A DNA stretch of 64,000 bases from NCBI GenBank assembly GCA_019914945.1, contig CM034099.1:14683923-14747922 (forward strand), written 5' to 3'. Shown here piece after piece: positions 29,334-41,623 of the stretch; position 1 is the first letter of the stretch, and the number at the start of each line of letters is the position of its first letter. The stretch is from Typha latifolia (taxonomy: Eukaryota; Streptophyta; Magnoliopsida; Poales; Typhaceae). The notes under the pieces are model-generated. The model did no database searches and was not told the DNA's origin. It was given only the letters and a program-made list of their open reading frames with translations. Both the position numbers and the translations under genes were made by a program.

Positions 29334-31300
29334 ACCCATCCTTCTTAGGCGTGAGTAAGGTAAGAACAGCACAAGTCAATTGCATGTTGGATGAAACCCT
29401 TCGTAAGAAGGTCATTCACTTGACATTGCAGTTCAGCATCTTCTTTGGGGCTGATGCGATAGTGTGGCAAGTTTGGGAGAGAAGCCATAGGGACCAAGTC
29501 AATTACATGTTGGATATCGCGCAAAGGAGGCAATTAATCTGGAAGATCATCTAACAACACATCTTGAAACTCATTTAGTATATGAGCAGCTTCTTTGGCT
29601 AACGAAGTGAGGGTAGTACTCCCAACTTTACGAGCCACCAAGGCAAACACAACAAAACCTTGGTTTGCTTTCTTTTCAAATTCTTTAGAATTTCTTATGT
29701 GCACACCCTTTTTACTAAGAGCATTTTTCTTGTTATCTTTGTTAATTATTTTAAGATGTATATAATTTATCTTAATCTTCTTACCTTCAAGGAGCGCGAG
29801 TTGGAATGCCCAAATATAGTTAAATCATGATCAAATAATTAAGGGCAGCCCAAAATAATATGCCCTCCATCGATTGACACAATGTCATGTCTTCCTTATA
29901 ACAAAGGAATGTGATAGGAACTAGGCATCTCTCATTTATAGCAATTAAGGAATTATTGACTCAAGATACCTTATAATGGTTCGGATGAGGTGTAAATTTA
30001 ACATCAAGTGAGATACAATGCTAGAAGAGATGGCATTAATGCAGCTTCTGCTGTCAATGATTCTCTTGCAATCTTTTTTCTCACATTTAATGTAAGCGTG
30101 AAATATTGCATTCCTTTTCTAATCATCGGTCTCTCGGGGTTGCATCAAAGCGCCATGAACAACACTAATAGTATGGTCTTCATAACCATGGTCATCATCA
30201 CTATCTTGGACATCATTGGGGTTAGATTCATAAACTTGTTCGTCGAGCTCGTCTTCCCCAACAGTGTCATTCTATTCTCCAAGGTAAAGGAACTTTCGAG
30301 GATAGTTTGAGGCTACATGACCAACCTGTCTACATTTGTAACATTAACGGGGATCATTAGTAGATGCAGTTTCATGGAGGAGCCCTTTTCCTTTGTTAGG
30401 ATAGACAGGTGCGACAGTTTGGATAGTTTTGGTAGGTACTACTGTTGTTGGAGCTTTTACACTAGCATGTGCATAATTGGGAGGTGTGCTCCCAATTGAT
30501 CGCCTAGGCAAATGTTGCCTATTAACCATCTCGTAGTTTAACTCAAGAGTGTAAGCCTGATCCATGGAGGTAACACCTCGGATAAACTAACTCTCTTTGG
30601 ATGTCGTCATTAAGGCCATGCCTAAAATGACTCAAAGTCATCCTCTCATCCTCCACAACATTACACCTCCTCATGTGCTCCTCAAATTGCGAGACATGAC
30701 ACAGACCTATTTCCTTGTCTAAAATTATTCCATTGATCCAAAAGGTAACCAAGATAAGAATGTGGTGAGTACTTTTCTTTTAATTTGTCTTTCATTTCGT
30801 GCCAATGAATGATGGGAGGTTGATTTCGTCACACGAAGATTTGCTTTATACTTTGCCAAAATAGTTTGGCTCGGCTGACTAGTTTTATTTGGGCAAATCT
30901 AACTCTTCGATTTTTCGATAGATTATATCACTCAAAGAAGTGGTCCATCTTATGAAGCTAGTTTGTAAACATAGAAGGATCTAAACGGCCGTCAAAAGTT
31001 GGGGCATCAACTTTAATGTTTTTTTTATAATTTGATTGTCGTGATTTTGAAACTTTCTAAATGCAGCATTGACTCTAAACCCCCTGTTATTGTAAAAATC
31101 AAATGCATCTTCACAATAATTTTGTCTATGGGGTTCTCTTTCATGACCTCTCTCATGATTAGAATAGTATGGGGCCTATCGATGGGCATCGACATTAGGA
31201 GCGGCACACATAGCACCCATGTTGGATGCACCGATGTCATTCCTATTCTTATGTTGTTCACGACCCATCTCAATAGCCTAAAGACGGGCATTGAAGTCGT
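29334..31300 (-). pseudogene. Ty3/gypsy gag-protease-RT start (minus), decayed
   Basis: The minus strand encodes, from 30752 down, a gag-like piece (GLCHVSQFEEHMRRCNVV, LSHFRHGLNDDIQRELVY). At about 30345-30305 lies a zinc knuckle CYKCRQVGHVASNYP, preceded by a stop and with its last cysteine changed to tyrosine. Around 30100-29780 is a worn protease region (KCEKKDCKRIIDSRS, INAISSSIV). At 29533-29345 the RT start reads [20 protein letters not shown] and then [20 protein letters not shown]. The last block is the conserved pol entry of plant chromoviruses. RT ends at 29333 where the T LTR fragment abuts; the catalytic region is absent. Confidence 0.85.
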
Positions 31301-33208
31301 CCAATCTAGTCATAATAGTTTTAATAGACTCTTGTGAAAATCAATGGAAGTCTTATATGGTATCGGGTTCCATAACAGACTGGGATGGTGTGTTAGAGAC
31401 TACCCTACCACTATGAAGATTCATGTAATGTATCTGTACTACTAAAGGAATAAATGCAATAAATGAATATTGATATGCAAGCTAAGAAATCACAGCAAAC
31501 AATAAGAGAGTAATAGCCATAATAACCTACAACCACTTATGAAGTTTTCAATAAGAGCTAGTCAAATTTAGAAAAAAATTACAAACCAGTAGTATAAGCT
31601 CTCGAGATTAAGATGGAGACTTCAGATATGTCAAGATTTTCCCTCTAAGCTAGCTAGTTCTATTGTTAATATTAATTATTCTGGTTTTAACAAGCAATAT
31701 AAGTAGGTAGGCATAAGCAAGCTCAAGCGCTTGTCTTAATGAAATATATTAACTAAGTAATGTAAGTAGGTAGGCAATAGCAGGCAGCAGCAAGCTCAAT
31801 AAGGTTATGATCCACACCAAAAGAAAAATAATTGTTATTTAAAGATTAACAAATAACACTAAATAAAAGGATGGATGTTACTAAATTTTGCAAGTCCACT
31901 GAAGATGGTGGTAGTGATAGTGGTGGCCATAACCTGATGGCAGCGACGACGACGGCGGCAGTGGCAAGCGACAACGGTGAGTGGTAACAATGATAAGGGT
32001 TGCAGCTATGACAGCGGTAGGCAGCGGCAATGACAAGCAACGACAGTGACAATGGCAGGGGCTGCAATGACAGGGGTGACTGCGGCATAGGGCTATAGTG
32101 GCAAGTAGTGATGGTGTCAGTAGTAGTGGTTGCAGCGGCGACAACAGTGGTCATGACAGACGGCGATAGTGATAGTAGCAGGGGAGGCGGCGCGATAGTG
32201 GCGGTGACGATGGTGGTGTGTTAGTGAGCTGATGAAGTCAGAAGGCGCGACGGAGCAAAAGGGCCGAGGAAGACAATCTGTTGTCTTAGTGGAGGGTGGC
32301 AATGTTGTCCTTGGAGATCGGCAGCGGCGTCGGCAAACGGAGCAATGTCAGTGAAGATGAAGGTGAGGATTTTAGTGAAGTTGAAGGCTAGGGCTAGAGA
32401 GGAAGAAAATGACGGGATTGGATCAGCTGGGAGAAGATTTGGTGGGGCATGGGTTAAGTTAAATGGATGTGGATTACAGGTAAGCAGGTTGGTCTTTGAG
32501 TAGGAATATTGATCTACTATGGTTAAAAGATAGGCTAGTTTGGGTTAGTAGGCTAAGTTGGATTGGGCTTTGGGCTTTGGGCTTTGGGCTTTGGAATGAT
32601 GTGTTTGGTTTAGGTTAATGAATTTGAGTTTAAAAGGGTTTGGTTTAATTTATGGGTTAATTCGAAAAGGCTATTTGAGAAGTTGGGAAAAAGTTAGGAA
32701 GTTACTATAAGATAGGTATTAATCCCCAAAATAATAAAAATTAATTCTCTAAAATTATGGAAACTAATTGAGAAAAATAAGAAAAAACTATCTTCTAAAT
32801 CTGAAATTTCAAATTTTGGAATCTCGAAATTTTAAAATTCAAAACTACAAATTAAAAAGGAAACAAATAAACTAAAAATTTTAGATTTTTTTCCCAGAGA
32901 CGATCTCTCTTTCTTTTCTTTTTTTCTTTTTTTCTCGTTTTTTTTTTCTACAACGGGAAAATGAGATCTATTGAATAGAGCTTACTTTTGATGATCTTCT
33001 AACTTTATGCGAAGATTTAGCAATGGTAATGTTTCTTATTTTCCTCGTTGAGGGTGATCCCTCGTGTAACTCACATCTGGATCTTGATGTTGTTAGGAGA
33101 CGGACCTTGTAGCGCTCTAATGTTCATGGGGCGATTAATTTGACGAAGAAAAGATGTGGCACATTATAGAATCTAAGTGGTGGAGCATCCATAAACTGAG
33201 AAACGCTT
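31301..33208 (-). other. leader and gag N-terminal region of the minus element
   Basis: Lies between gag and the primer-binding site at 33209. It contains GGC/GTG-rich low-complexity DNA at 31890-32300, which gives long His/Ser/Pro-rich minus frames (31846-32302) that I do not regard as genes, then a run of ggctttggg repeats (about 32570-32600) and AT-rich DNA. A long leader of this kind is common in plant gypsy elements. Confidence 0.5.
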
Positions 33209-33221
33209 GGCTCTAATACCA
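33209..33221 (-). promoter_or_regulatory. primer-binding site, minus orientation
   Basis: ggctctaatacca, one substitution from the reverse complement of the iMet site. The LTR follows after four bases. Confidence 0.75.
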
Positions 33222-33225
33222 AAGT

Positions 33226-33649
33226 TGATGTAGGATGACTTCTCGATTGCATATTTGAGAAGAAGAAATAGGAAAAATAATCAAACCCAGAGAATTCACC
33301 GACCGGGGTATCAGAATCCAATGACATTGGAATCCACCAACAAACACTCAATATGTGAAAACTCTCAAAATATTTAATAATTAATAAAAGAGGATTACAA
33401 GCCTTTATATAAGCAAAATAAAATAAAAAATAAAAAGACAAGATAGCCCTAAAAGGTAGCTAGTCATAACCCTCTTTAAGCCAAAGGGCCACGGGTACAA
33501 TCCTCTTGTGCTTACGAAAATAATTGTGTTGAATAGTGGTGTCCCCACCACTAGGCGTTGGCTGACTAAGAAAGTTATGCTAATTACTATGATAGTCATT
33601 TTTCTCCTAACATATTCTTTACCCAGAAAACTTTTCATAAGAGTTCACA
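33226..33649 (-). mobile_element. LTR of the 29334-33208 element (5' LTR), 424 bp
   Basis: On the minus strand it starts TGTGAACTC (33649) and ends CCTACATCA (33226), with TG...CA termini next to a primer-binding site. A tttatataagc TATA-like stretch lies near 33405. No partner LTR is present because the other end of the element was lost at 29333. Confidence 0.65.
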
Positions 33650-34724
33650 CCCTTTGAGAAAAAAAGAATAAGCTTCCTATGCATGTACTAATTTGCGTAC
33701 TGTTCATGATGAATTACCATCATAAATCTGATAGATTATTGCAGCTTTTTTTCCTAACCATCTAACCTCATCCTCCTTACGTCATGACTTTCAGAGTATT
33801 ACCTAATAAATTACATTCTTTCTGCAAACTCGATGCTACTCTTGACAAAGTCAGTGCCTAACTGCCTACTACTAGGATTATCCTTTTGAAGCAGATTAAA
33901 GATGGTAAACAACAATCTTTGAGCTTTTGAAAGCTACGTTTTAATCAGACGACTGTCCGACAAGACAAGCTAGTAATCTATGCATCTATCAGTAGATTTA
34001 TTCTTGGCCCTTCCTTTTACACAATTATTTCATCGTATCTTATCCAACTGATCCAAAGAGACAGACCCATTATCAACTTATGGCTCTTTTTCTGTTCTGA
34101 GTCTTGACCTTTTGCAAGTGCACATCCGCACGATTGAAATCTGTGTTATTTTAATGGTAAGGCTGAGGGATTCTTATTCTTCTTTTTTTCGTCGACATCA
34201 TATGTATTTATCTCTGCGTATCCATGGACACAGATAGGCACAGAAGAATCCTCTGTCTACCTACTTTGGGATCTAAAGAATTAAACTACCGGCATCTTTC
34301 CCTTTGTTCAAAGAAAGGTTCCGCCAATTGCCTCTGAAAGAGGTTAGAGAGTTTTTTTCCTTCTTGGGTCTTTGCAGTCATTTCAGATTGAACATTTAGT
34401 TGATTATATATGCAAGTTGATTGTCTGCAGAAATTCTGTTCAGATTGATATATACACTGATAGAAGATAGATTTGGACTCCTACAAGTTGCATTGAAGGA
34501 CCACGTCAGGGAAAGAGATACTTCCCTCTGGAGATGAAATTAAGAATCTTTAGTGGATAATGACATGAGATGATAAAGATTCTAACAGCGTGCATGGGTA
34601 TATCAGGGACCACTTGGAGTAAACTTTCTTCCAAAGTAGCACAACTCATTTTCGTCGGAGGGATATGTATTCCTTGTCAATTACTGAATCATTTAGTTAC
34701 TTGACTTTCTTTTTTTGGATCCAA
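33650..34724. other. no gene recognised
   Basis: Mixed-composition DNA without a domain, repeat family or RNA gene that I can identify. Short frames only. It may be original host DNA between insertions. Confidence 0.5.
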
Positions 34725-35120
34725 GATAATAGGATCTGACCCAAAATCGAAAAAACAATAGCCTCCTAGCTAGTTCGACCGGGCTAAGAGATAGAAGAGA
34801 GAGAAGAAGAAATATTTTATCTGTATCCAAAATAACCGATTTTAACTCCTTTTATAATAAACTCTAATCAATCCAACAGCTCAAAGCAACTTAACTCAAA
34901 CTAATAAACTAAACTAACTAAAGACTCATTCACTAAGATAGACTTAATCTCCACCATTCATCCAATCTAACCTTCCTAACTATCCCCTTTGCTCGATGTC
35001 GCAAGTCCATACACTGTCCGTACTACCTTCTCTATTAGTTGCATGGTGTTGTCTCCTCTCATAGATGAACTAAAATGGAGCGACTAGACCTCTCTTCCTA
35101 TAATACCCCTCCCCTTAAAG
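34725..35120 (-). mobile_element. probable 3' LTR of the next minus element
   Basis: Follows the pol end (a stretch reading LEDKVHLKG on the minus strand near 35140-35110, typical of the chromovirus C-terminus) and holds a cttttataataaac TATA-like stretch at 34850 in LTR-like position. The ends are not clear and do not show clean TG/CA, so limits are approximate. Confidence 0.4.
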
Positions 35121-36097
35121 ATGAACTTTGTCCTCAAGGTTTAGTTATAGAAATCGCAGATTCAGCTCCTCTAAAATCCTCATATATAATATCCTCCAAC
35201 AGCAATTCTTCCCAATAGACAAACGCTTCCTACACTAAGACACCCCTATGCTTGACCCGGCAAAAATTTTGGATCTACTTCGACTCTAAAATAATTTCCT
35301 CGTCATCAATGATTTTTGTAATTAAGGTATATTGTGCCCTATCATAGTTATCTGCCTTTTAAGCTGGGGTTTATGAAACAGTGGATGAATGTGTGACTCC
35401 TCTAGAATACACAGATGGTATGCCACAGGTCCAACCTGCTCAATTACCTTAAATGGCCTAGAAAATTGTGCAGCTAACTTCTTGTTCATCTGCACTTGCA
35501 TTGATGTCTGTCGACATGACTACTTGAGAGATACCTAGTCTCCCACTTGAAATTCTAACTCTCAGTGATGTTTGTCCTGTTAATCTTTGATTCAGCTATG
35601 TGCAACCATCAAGTTATTATTTAGAATCTACAAGATCTCATTGCGGCTTTTCAACTCCTAATCAACCAAGGCCACCCTTGTAGAGCCATATTTATAGCGA
35701 TGAACAATTGGTAGTGGTTTGCCATACATTGCCTCAAAGGGGGGTCATTTGTGAAGTCAACTGAAAGGATATTTTATTGCTAAAACTCAGTCTAAGACAA
35801 CCACTTTGCCTATTACTTAGGAGGAATCTCTGCAAAGCATCACAAATTAATTTCTAAACAACAATTTAGGACCTCAGATTGGCTATTGAACTGTAGGTTA
35901 TAAGAGGTACTCATTTTCATCTTCAACTTGGTCCCCTACAAATAAAAATATTTTCTACCAGCTTCAACAAACATAGAGACTCTATTTGAGATGATTGACG
36001 AAGTCACCTCATGCAAGAGGAAAACTTCTTTAGCATGCACCTCATTGACCAACTTGATTGTGTACAAGTAATTTAAGACTACAAAATATTTATACCA

Positions 36098-36895
36098 TAG
36101 TTATCAAAACTAGACCGGACGAGGTGGTTAGACCGGTAAACTAACCACCAAACTGGTTCAGTTTTATTATTAGATTGGATAAGCAATCGACTTGATAAAT
36201 ATCGATCAACCCACCGATTGAATCGATGACCCGTGCAACCCGACTAATTTTTTGGCGAATCAACAATGTGCTATACTTTTGTAAAGTTACCTAATTATCC
36301 TTAATACCAAATTATTCTATTCTTTGTCCTAAGGGTATTTTAGTCCTAAAATTTTAAAAATGTTTAGTTAAATACATATTTTTGTCTTAAGATTAGTTAT
36401 TTTTTGCACATATGCCCTTAAAAAACTCATATTTATTTGCCCTTCTCAAGTTTATATTTACATACATATCGCTCAAAATACATAACTTTTATATATATAT
36501 TCTTTAAAACCCTTATTTTTTGTATAAATACCTCTTGAAGTAAACTAAAATTAAAATTTGAACAATTTAAATGTAAAAAGATAAAAAAAAATATCCTTAT
36601 TTTAGTTTTCAAGTATTTATCTTAGTTAATAATATTTTTATCTTTTTTATTAAATAACTTAGCTTAAAAAGTAAACATCAGGGTATCCATGCAAATAATA
36701 TATATTTTGATGGTGTAAATTAATTATACTACTTTTATAGATATTTTTTAATTTATTTTTAGAATTATTTAGAATTATCTATATATTATTTAAATATTTT
36801 TTAAAAAAACCAGCTATCCAATCAAGTGAACCAGTCATTGAACTAATAACATAATGACCCGATATTACCCGTGGTTCATACATACAATCATTCAA
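36098..36895. mobile_element. MITE-like insertion inside the integrase region
   Basis: The integrase similarity stops at about 36915 and resumes below 36097; the 0.8 kb between is AT-rich and unrelated. The left end reads atagttatcaaaactagacc followed by a gaccgg/aaccagt-rich part. The right end read in reverse begins tatggtaattgaatgatt, about 9 of 13 bases alike. Sub-terminal accggt-type motifs recur near both ends. A family starting ATAGTTATCAAA with ACCGG-rich ends is common in plant genomes. No clear target duplication. Confidence 0.4.
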
Positions 36896-37301
36896 TTACC
36901 ATAAAAATAATTAAATATCCCGGCGAATTTAGTAACCATAAAATCCATTGAGAAATCTTTCCAAGTATAATCCAAAATTGGTCAATGGTTGTAACAGCCC
37001 TACAAGCTATTGTGATCATACTTGTTCCTCTAGCCATCACCTTCCAATTACGTGATAAGGCATTGGTTGCGTTATTTTCACTCTGTGGCTAATATTTGAT
37101 CTAAAAAATCATAACTCAACAATTTAACGATCCAATATTGATGATCCTTATTAATACCTTTTGCTTCAGAAGATGTTTGAGACTATGGTAATTCGTCCAC
37201 ACGATAAACCATTGGCCCATCAAATAATAGCATCACCTTCTCTATAGCATGAACAACAATTGTTAGTTCCTTCTCATACATGGTGTGTGCCCTCCCACAC
37301 T

Positions 37302-37405
37302 CGGGTAATTTATGATTGTAGTATGCACGGGTAATTTATGATTGTAGTATGCACGGGTAATTTATGATTGTAGTATGCACGGGTAATTTATGATTGTAGT
37401 ATGCA
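37302..37405. repeat. four perfect 26-bp tandem units in the RNase H region
   Basis: Units of cgggtaatttatgattgtag plus tatgca at 37302, 37328, 37354 and 37380. The minus strand encodes AYYNHKLP, a conserved RNase H stretch, once in relatives. Three extra units add 78 bases, a multiple of three, but the third unit is read in a frame that contains TAA. Identity of the units points to a recent slippage or replication event in an already dead copy. Confidence 0.95.
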
Positions 37406-38960
37406 ATTGGCTGCCTTCCTAGCATCAATACTACCATAATTCCTTTGCTCGAAGCATCTGCTTCAACTAGAATGATTGCTCAAAATTTGAAAGAGCCAAA
37501 ATAATTATCGTAGTCATTGCCTTCTTCAACATCTCAAACGCCTCTGCAGCCTCGGTTGACCATCTAAACTCATCCTTCCATAATAATTTTTTTCAAATGA
37601 TCTATTATCTTATCATAGTGTGGTACGAACTTGCAGTGGTAATCAGTCAGCCTAAGAATTCCTTAAAGCTTACGAACATATATGGCGTCGTCCAATTCAA
37701 GATGCACACAACCTTGCTTGAGTTAGCCTTTACCCCTTTAGATGAAATAATATGAGCTAGGTACCTCATTCTGTGTGACCAAATGAACATTTCTTCTTAT
37801 TTACAAATAATACATATTCTTACAGAGTAAAAAATCAATCATAAGTGCAAGTTGTGCTCTTCCCAAGTCCTACTATATGTCAGACTATCATCAAAAGTAC
37901 AAAAATGGATTTTCGGAGCGTCAGCCTGAATGTATTGTTCATCAACACTTAAAAAGTGGCTGATGCATTTGCTAGACCAAATGGCATTGTCAAGAACTCA
38001 TAATGCCTGTCATGTATCCGAATTGCCATCTTCGATACATCATGGAAAGCCACCCTAATATGAAGATAGCTTGATTTAAGGTCCAATTTAGTGAAGAACA
38101 TGACCCCTCTGATACCTCTGTTAGCATCTCCATGATGATCAGCTTGATCTCCACCTTCTAATAGTGAGGGTAATCATGTGATCGCACATTTGTTGACTTT
38201 GGTCAAGTGTGATTGTGATATGATGATCATGGGTCCTTGATGATGGAAGACTCGTTGGATTTGATAATATCAGCTGGAATTCTTCGAACAGTTTTATCTA
38301 TTAGCTATACTTTTCTAATAGGTTTCATGTGGTTGTTGGTGACTCCATTAGAGTCATCTTTGTTTATTATTAGGAATGCTGCCGCTAGATGACTCATCAT
38401 CTGATGCATTGAGTTCACACTCCCTTTGAAGACCCACGCTAACATCCCCTTGCAGCTGGTACTTCTTCCCTATTGTTTCAAATTGTATTGCAAAAATTCC
38501 ATAATCAAAGGTGATTGGTCCCAAACATGACAGTCATTGCACTCCCAAAACAATATCAGAGCCTTATAATCTCAAAGGATATATATCAACTAGGAAGCAG
38601 CAGCTCTGCATTTGGACCTTCACAACACGACATATCTTCGTGCACTCTAGCATGTTTCTGTCATCCACCAATATGAAAAATGAGGTAGCAGACTCTATTT
38701 TACCTTGAAGTTTCTGGACGATCGATTTACTTACAAACTTATGTATGCTCCCACTTTTAAGACACTAGCCTTCCGTCAAAAGATTTTGCAATCCATACGG
38801 TCAGCAATATCACACACCTGGATAAGCCTTGCAAGTTACATCTTCTACGGTGGCTTCGATGGTCTCCCCATCTGTTGCGTCATCGAAGTCCGATTCTGCT
38901 ACGAGGACAAACAATTATTTTCCTTTACTATTTGGGAACAAACTTCTTATCACAGTTAAA

Positions 38961-40797
38961 ATATAAGCCTTTTTCCGATTAAACGTCCACTCCTATTGAA
39001 GCCTCAAGAAAGGGAGAGCATTGTTTAGAGTCATGCACTTGGTTATTTAGTAGCTATATTTTTACCGTAATAGGAATAGGAAAATATCAGTAGAGGGCAC
39101 CACTGGGTGTAATGCAGAAGACTAGCCTCATTAGGTTGGTCTGAATTATGAGAGCAGTATCTCAGGTGACAGGGATAAGACTGCCCTAGATGAAATATGA
39201 AATTCATAATTGCAACTAAGTGGCCCTGCAGTCTTCTCAAATCTTAGCATGCCATGTTATTTAAACTACACGTCTTATGATGCACTCATTTATTTTTTTT
39301 ATTAGCTGCTGCTTTTGAACACTATGCTGATGAGAATATATATAGTATACTGCATGAGCTTAAACTTGAACCAGGAAGGTAGGTTATTCTACCTGTCAAC
39401 AACTGGCTTTATGACGGGATGACGATTAATTTATTTGCATCCCAAATTATTTGTTCTAGCTGCTGCAGATCGCCCGGCAACTTTAATTCACTGGAGCTGC
39501 TGTCATGGATCTTTTGCAGTTTGGAATTGACTAAAGTTTGAAACACTTTGTAGGAGTCCATTACCAGGAAACCAACTTGCTGAGAGAATCTTGATACTTT
39601 AGAAGCTGGCCAACCTTTCAGAATCAAGCTGATGTCTCATTCCATAAAGGTCTGTTCCAAGATTCTACACTGATGTGTGTACTATTTTTTGTCCTTGCAA
39701 TCTGCTACAATGGATGTGCCACTACTCTATATTCTGAATCCAGTTCAAAGATGCTGCAAGCCTTTAGCTATATGATCGGCACTGCAAGGCTCAGGAGATC
39801 TGGCATGCCAAATCCAGGTATTAGAGGTAGTAATAATGATCGAATTATCTGCATTTGATTTTTGATAGAAGCTAATATGTATGGAAGTAGTATCCAGTGA
39901 AATAATCTCCACTCTGTGAAGTGGTATGGTTGCATGGGTATCTTTCTGAGGCTGCAAGTTGTCCACTCTTGGAATTCTTTACACTTCACATAACTGAGAA
40001 GAGAAAACTCAATGCCCACATGGATTAAAAATAAGACCTTCAATTTTAACTTTCAAGTTTCTTGATAAGAAATCTTACTACTTGCTCATCTATATATATT
40101 AATTTAAAGGTTATGCTCCTTTAGGTCAACAGCACTTATCTTAAGGGATAGGGAATTTATACAACACCTAATGGAGAATAACTTTAACTGAGCAATACGT
40201 GCCAAAAGAAATTAAAAGAAGGAAGCAAAAAAGAACTTTAACTGGGGCAGTCTTTCCACTTATCTCAACATGACTTTCTCTGGCATATTCAAATTGATCA
40301 TTTATGTTGCAACTTGGAGGCCCACAACTTTGCGAGATTGGCTCTTGAGCAAAGAGTTTGTAATGTGTAGTCAGGATTCCCTTTTGATCCCCAGTTGTAC
40401 CCAAAATTCTAAATGCAACTCGGTCTATATTCGGACTCTTCTTTTAAAAAAAATTGATCATTTATGTTGCAATAAGAGAAACGAATCAATCTCTCTTTAT
40501 TTTTATAAACTCCGACTGTGTCATATGTTTGTGTTAAACTGTAATCAGCTAAAAAGTAATTAGTATCCTTTCTAGCGAGAAAAAGTCTTTACTCATTAGT
40601 ACCTTGTTCTATGAAAAATTATTTTTCCTTAATTGTGGACCTAATATCCTATATCAACTATTTGGAAAGGGTTTCCTTTACGGTGATTTGCATAAAAAAT
40701 GTACTTACTTTTTATTTTTGTCACTTAAGCATGTTTTGGTTTTTCCGTGCAATTCAAACTTTTTTCTTTTTTATCTTCCAAATTTGCCCTTCTACTA
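38961..40797. other. low-repeat DNA, one candidate exon, otherwise nothing recognised
   Basis: No retroelement domain is seen. Several 60-90-residue frames on both strands (for example 39409-39627 minus, 39768-40043 minus) match no family I know. The only gene-like sign is the splice-flanked segment at 39301-39378. Confidence 0.45.
39301..39378 (+). other. possible exon of an unidentified gene
   Basis: A T-rich run ending in AG (about 39290-39305) is followed by an open segment reading AAAFEHYADENIYSILHELK and then LEPGR, and by a GTAGGT donor-like site. The residue composition is protein-like rather than repeat-like. I do not recognise the protein, and no partner exon is obvious, so this is a guess. 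Confidence 0.25.
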
Positions 40798-41623
40798 CAT
40801 GATGCTACTCATCCAAGCCCTTGGATCAACGTCATAGCACTGCCTACGCAAAAATCATAGCATGCCGCTCATATATGTCCGCACCTTATATCATCGGGGT
40901 ATGCTAAGTCTACGTCGTCCTATCTTTTGATCGCCAAATTAAATATTCAAAAATATTTGAATCTCATCAATCAATAATATAATCTTTCGTTGCTAGGTGA
41001 ATAACATGCTTGATTATCTAGGATCTATAAACTAAAACCTTAAAAGTGAACCCTACTATGTAATAATATAACATAATTTATCACTTTTTACCTTAGCTAG
41101 GGATGTGTCACGAACTGTCTAGACATAAATGTCACCTCTTTCATGGTAGTACACATATGGTAGTGGCATAGTATTATGCAGCACAAATAAACACAATAGA
41201 AACATCATCATCATGGAGTAGTATGTGCAATCATACAAAAGCCTGCTATTGGACATGCATAAAAATTATGGTAAAAACAATCATATCAACCATTATGTTA
41301 AATCGACATGTGTAACTATAATGCACAGGCTAGTATTTCATATGTAACTATTATCAAATATAGCCTAGCACATGCATATCAACCAAAAAAAGTAAAGAAA
41401 GATAGTCCACTTGCCTAGAAACTCTCAATTTTTTGGTGCTGAAAAGAACTGAATCTTAAGTAGATTTGCTCCAAGGTTTACAATGGTCCGAGGAAGATTG
41501 AAAAAGATGTGGGGTTAATAACACATTCATCATTCAATAAAACAAAAGAAAGACTACAGTCGTCCCCAATGGGCTAAAATAGCCCAAGAAGGGCATAGGC
41601 CATAACTCAATTTGGCCTACAAC

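Larger units (their letters stand above)
35110..38960 (-). pseudogene. Ty3/gypsy pol remnant (minus), protease-RT-RNase H-integrase
   Basis: From the upper end, read on the minus strand: a protease-RT linker (GPITFDYGIFAIQFE near 38510); RT with FFTKLDLKSSYLHIRV and HYEFLTMPFGLANASATF around 38100-37950; RNase H with AYYNHKLP near 37400, expanded by a 26-bp repeat; integrase with DFSMDFMVTKFAG near 36940; then, after an insertion, HAKEVFLLHEVTSSIISNRV and LVNRCLE-like blocks; and a CDKVxL-like chromodomain end. Stops and frameshifts are everywhere. Gag and the 5' LTR are missing beyond 38960. Confidence 0.8.

Noticed and set aside
31846..32302. His/Thr/Pro-rich minus frames
   Set aside because: Low-complexity GGC/GTG/GAC-type DNA in the leader of a gypsy element; three overlapping frames are open at once.
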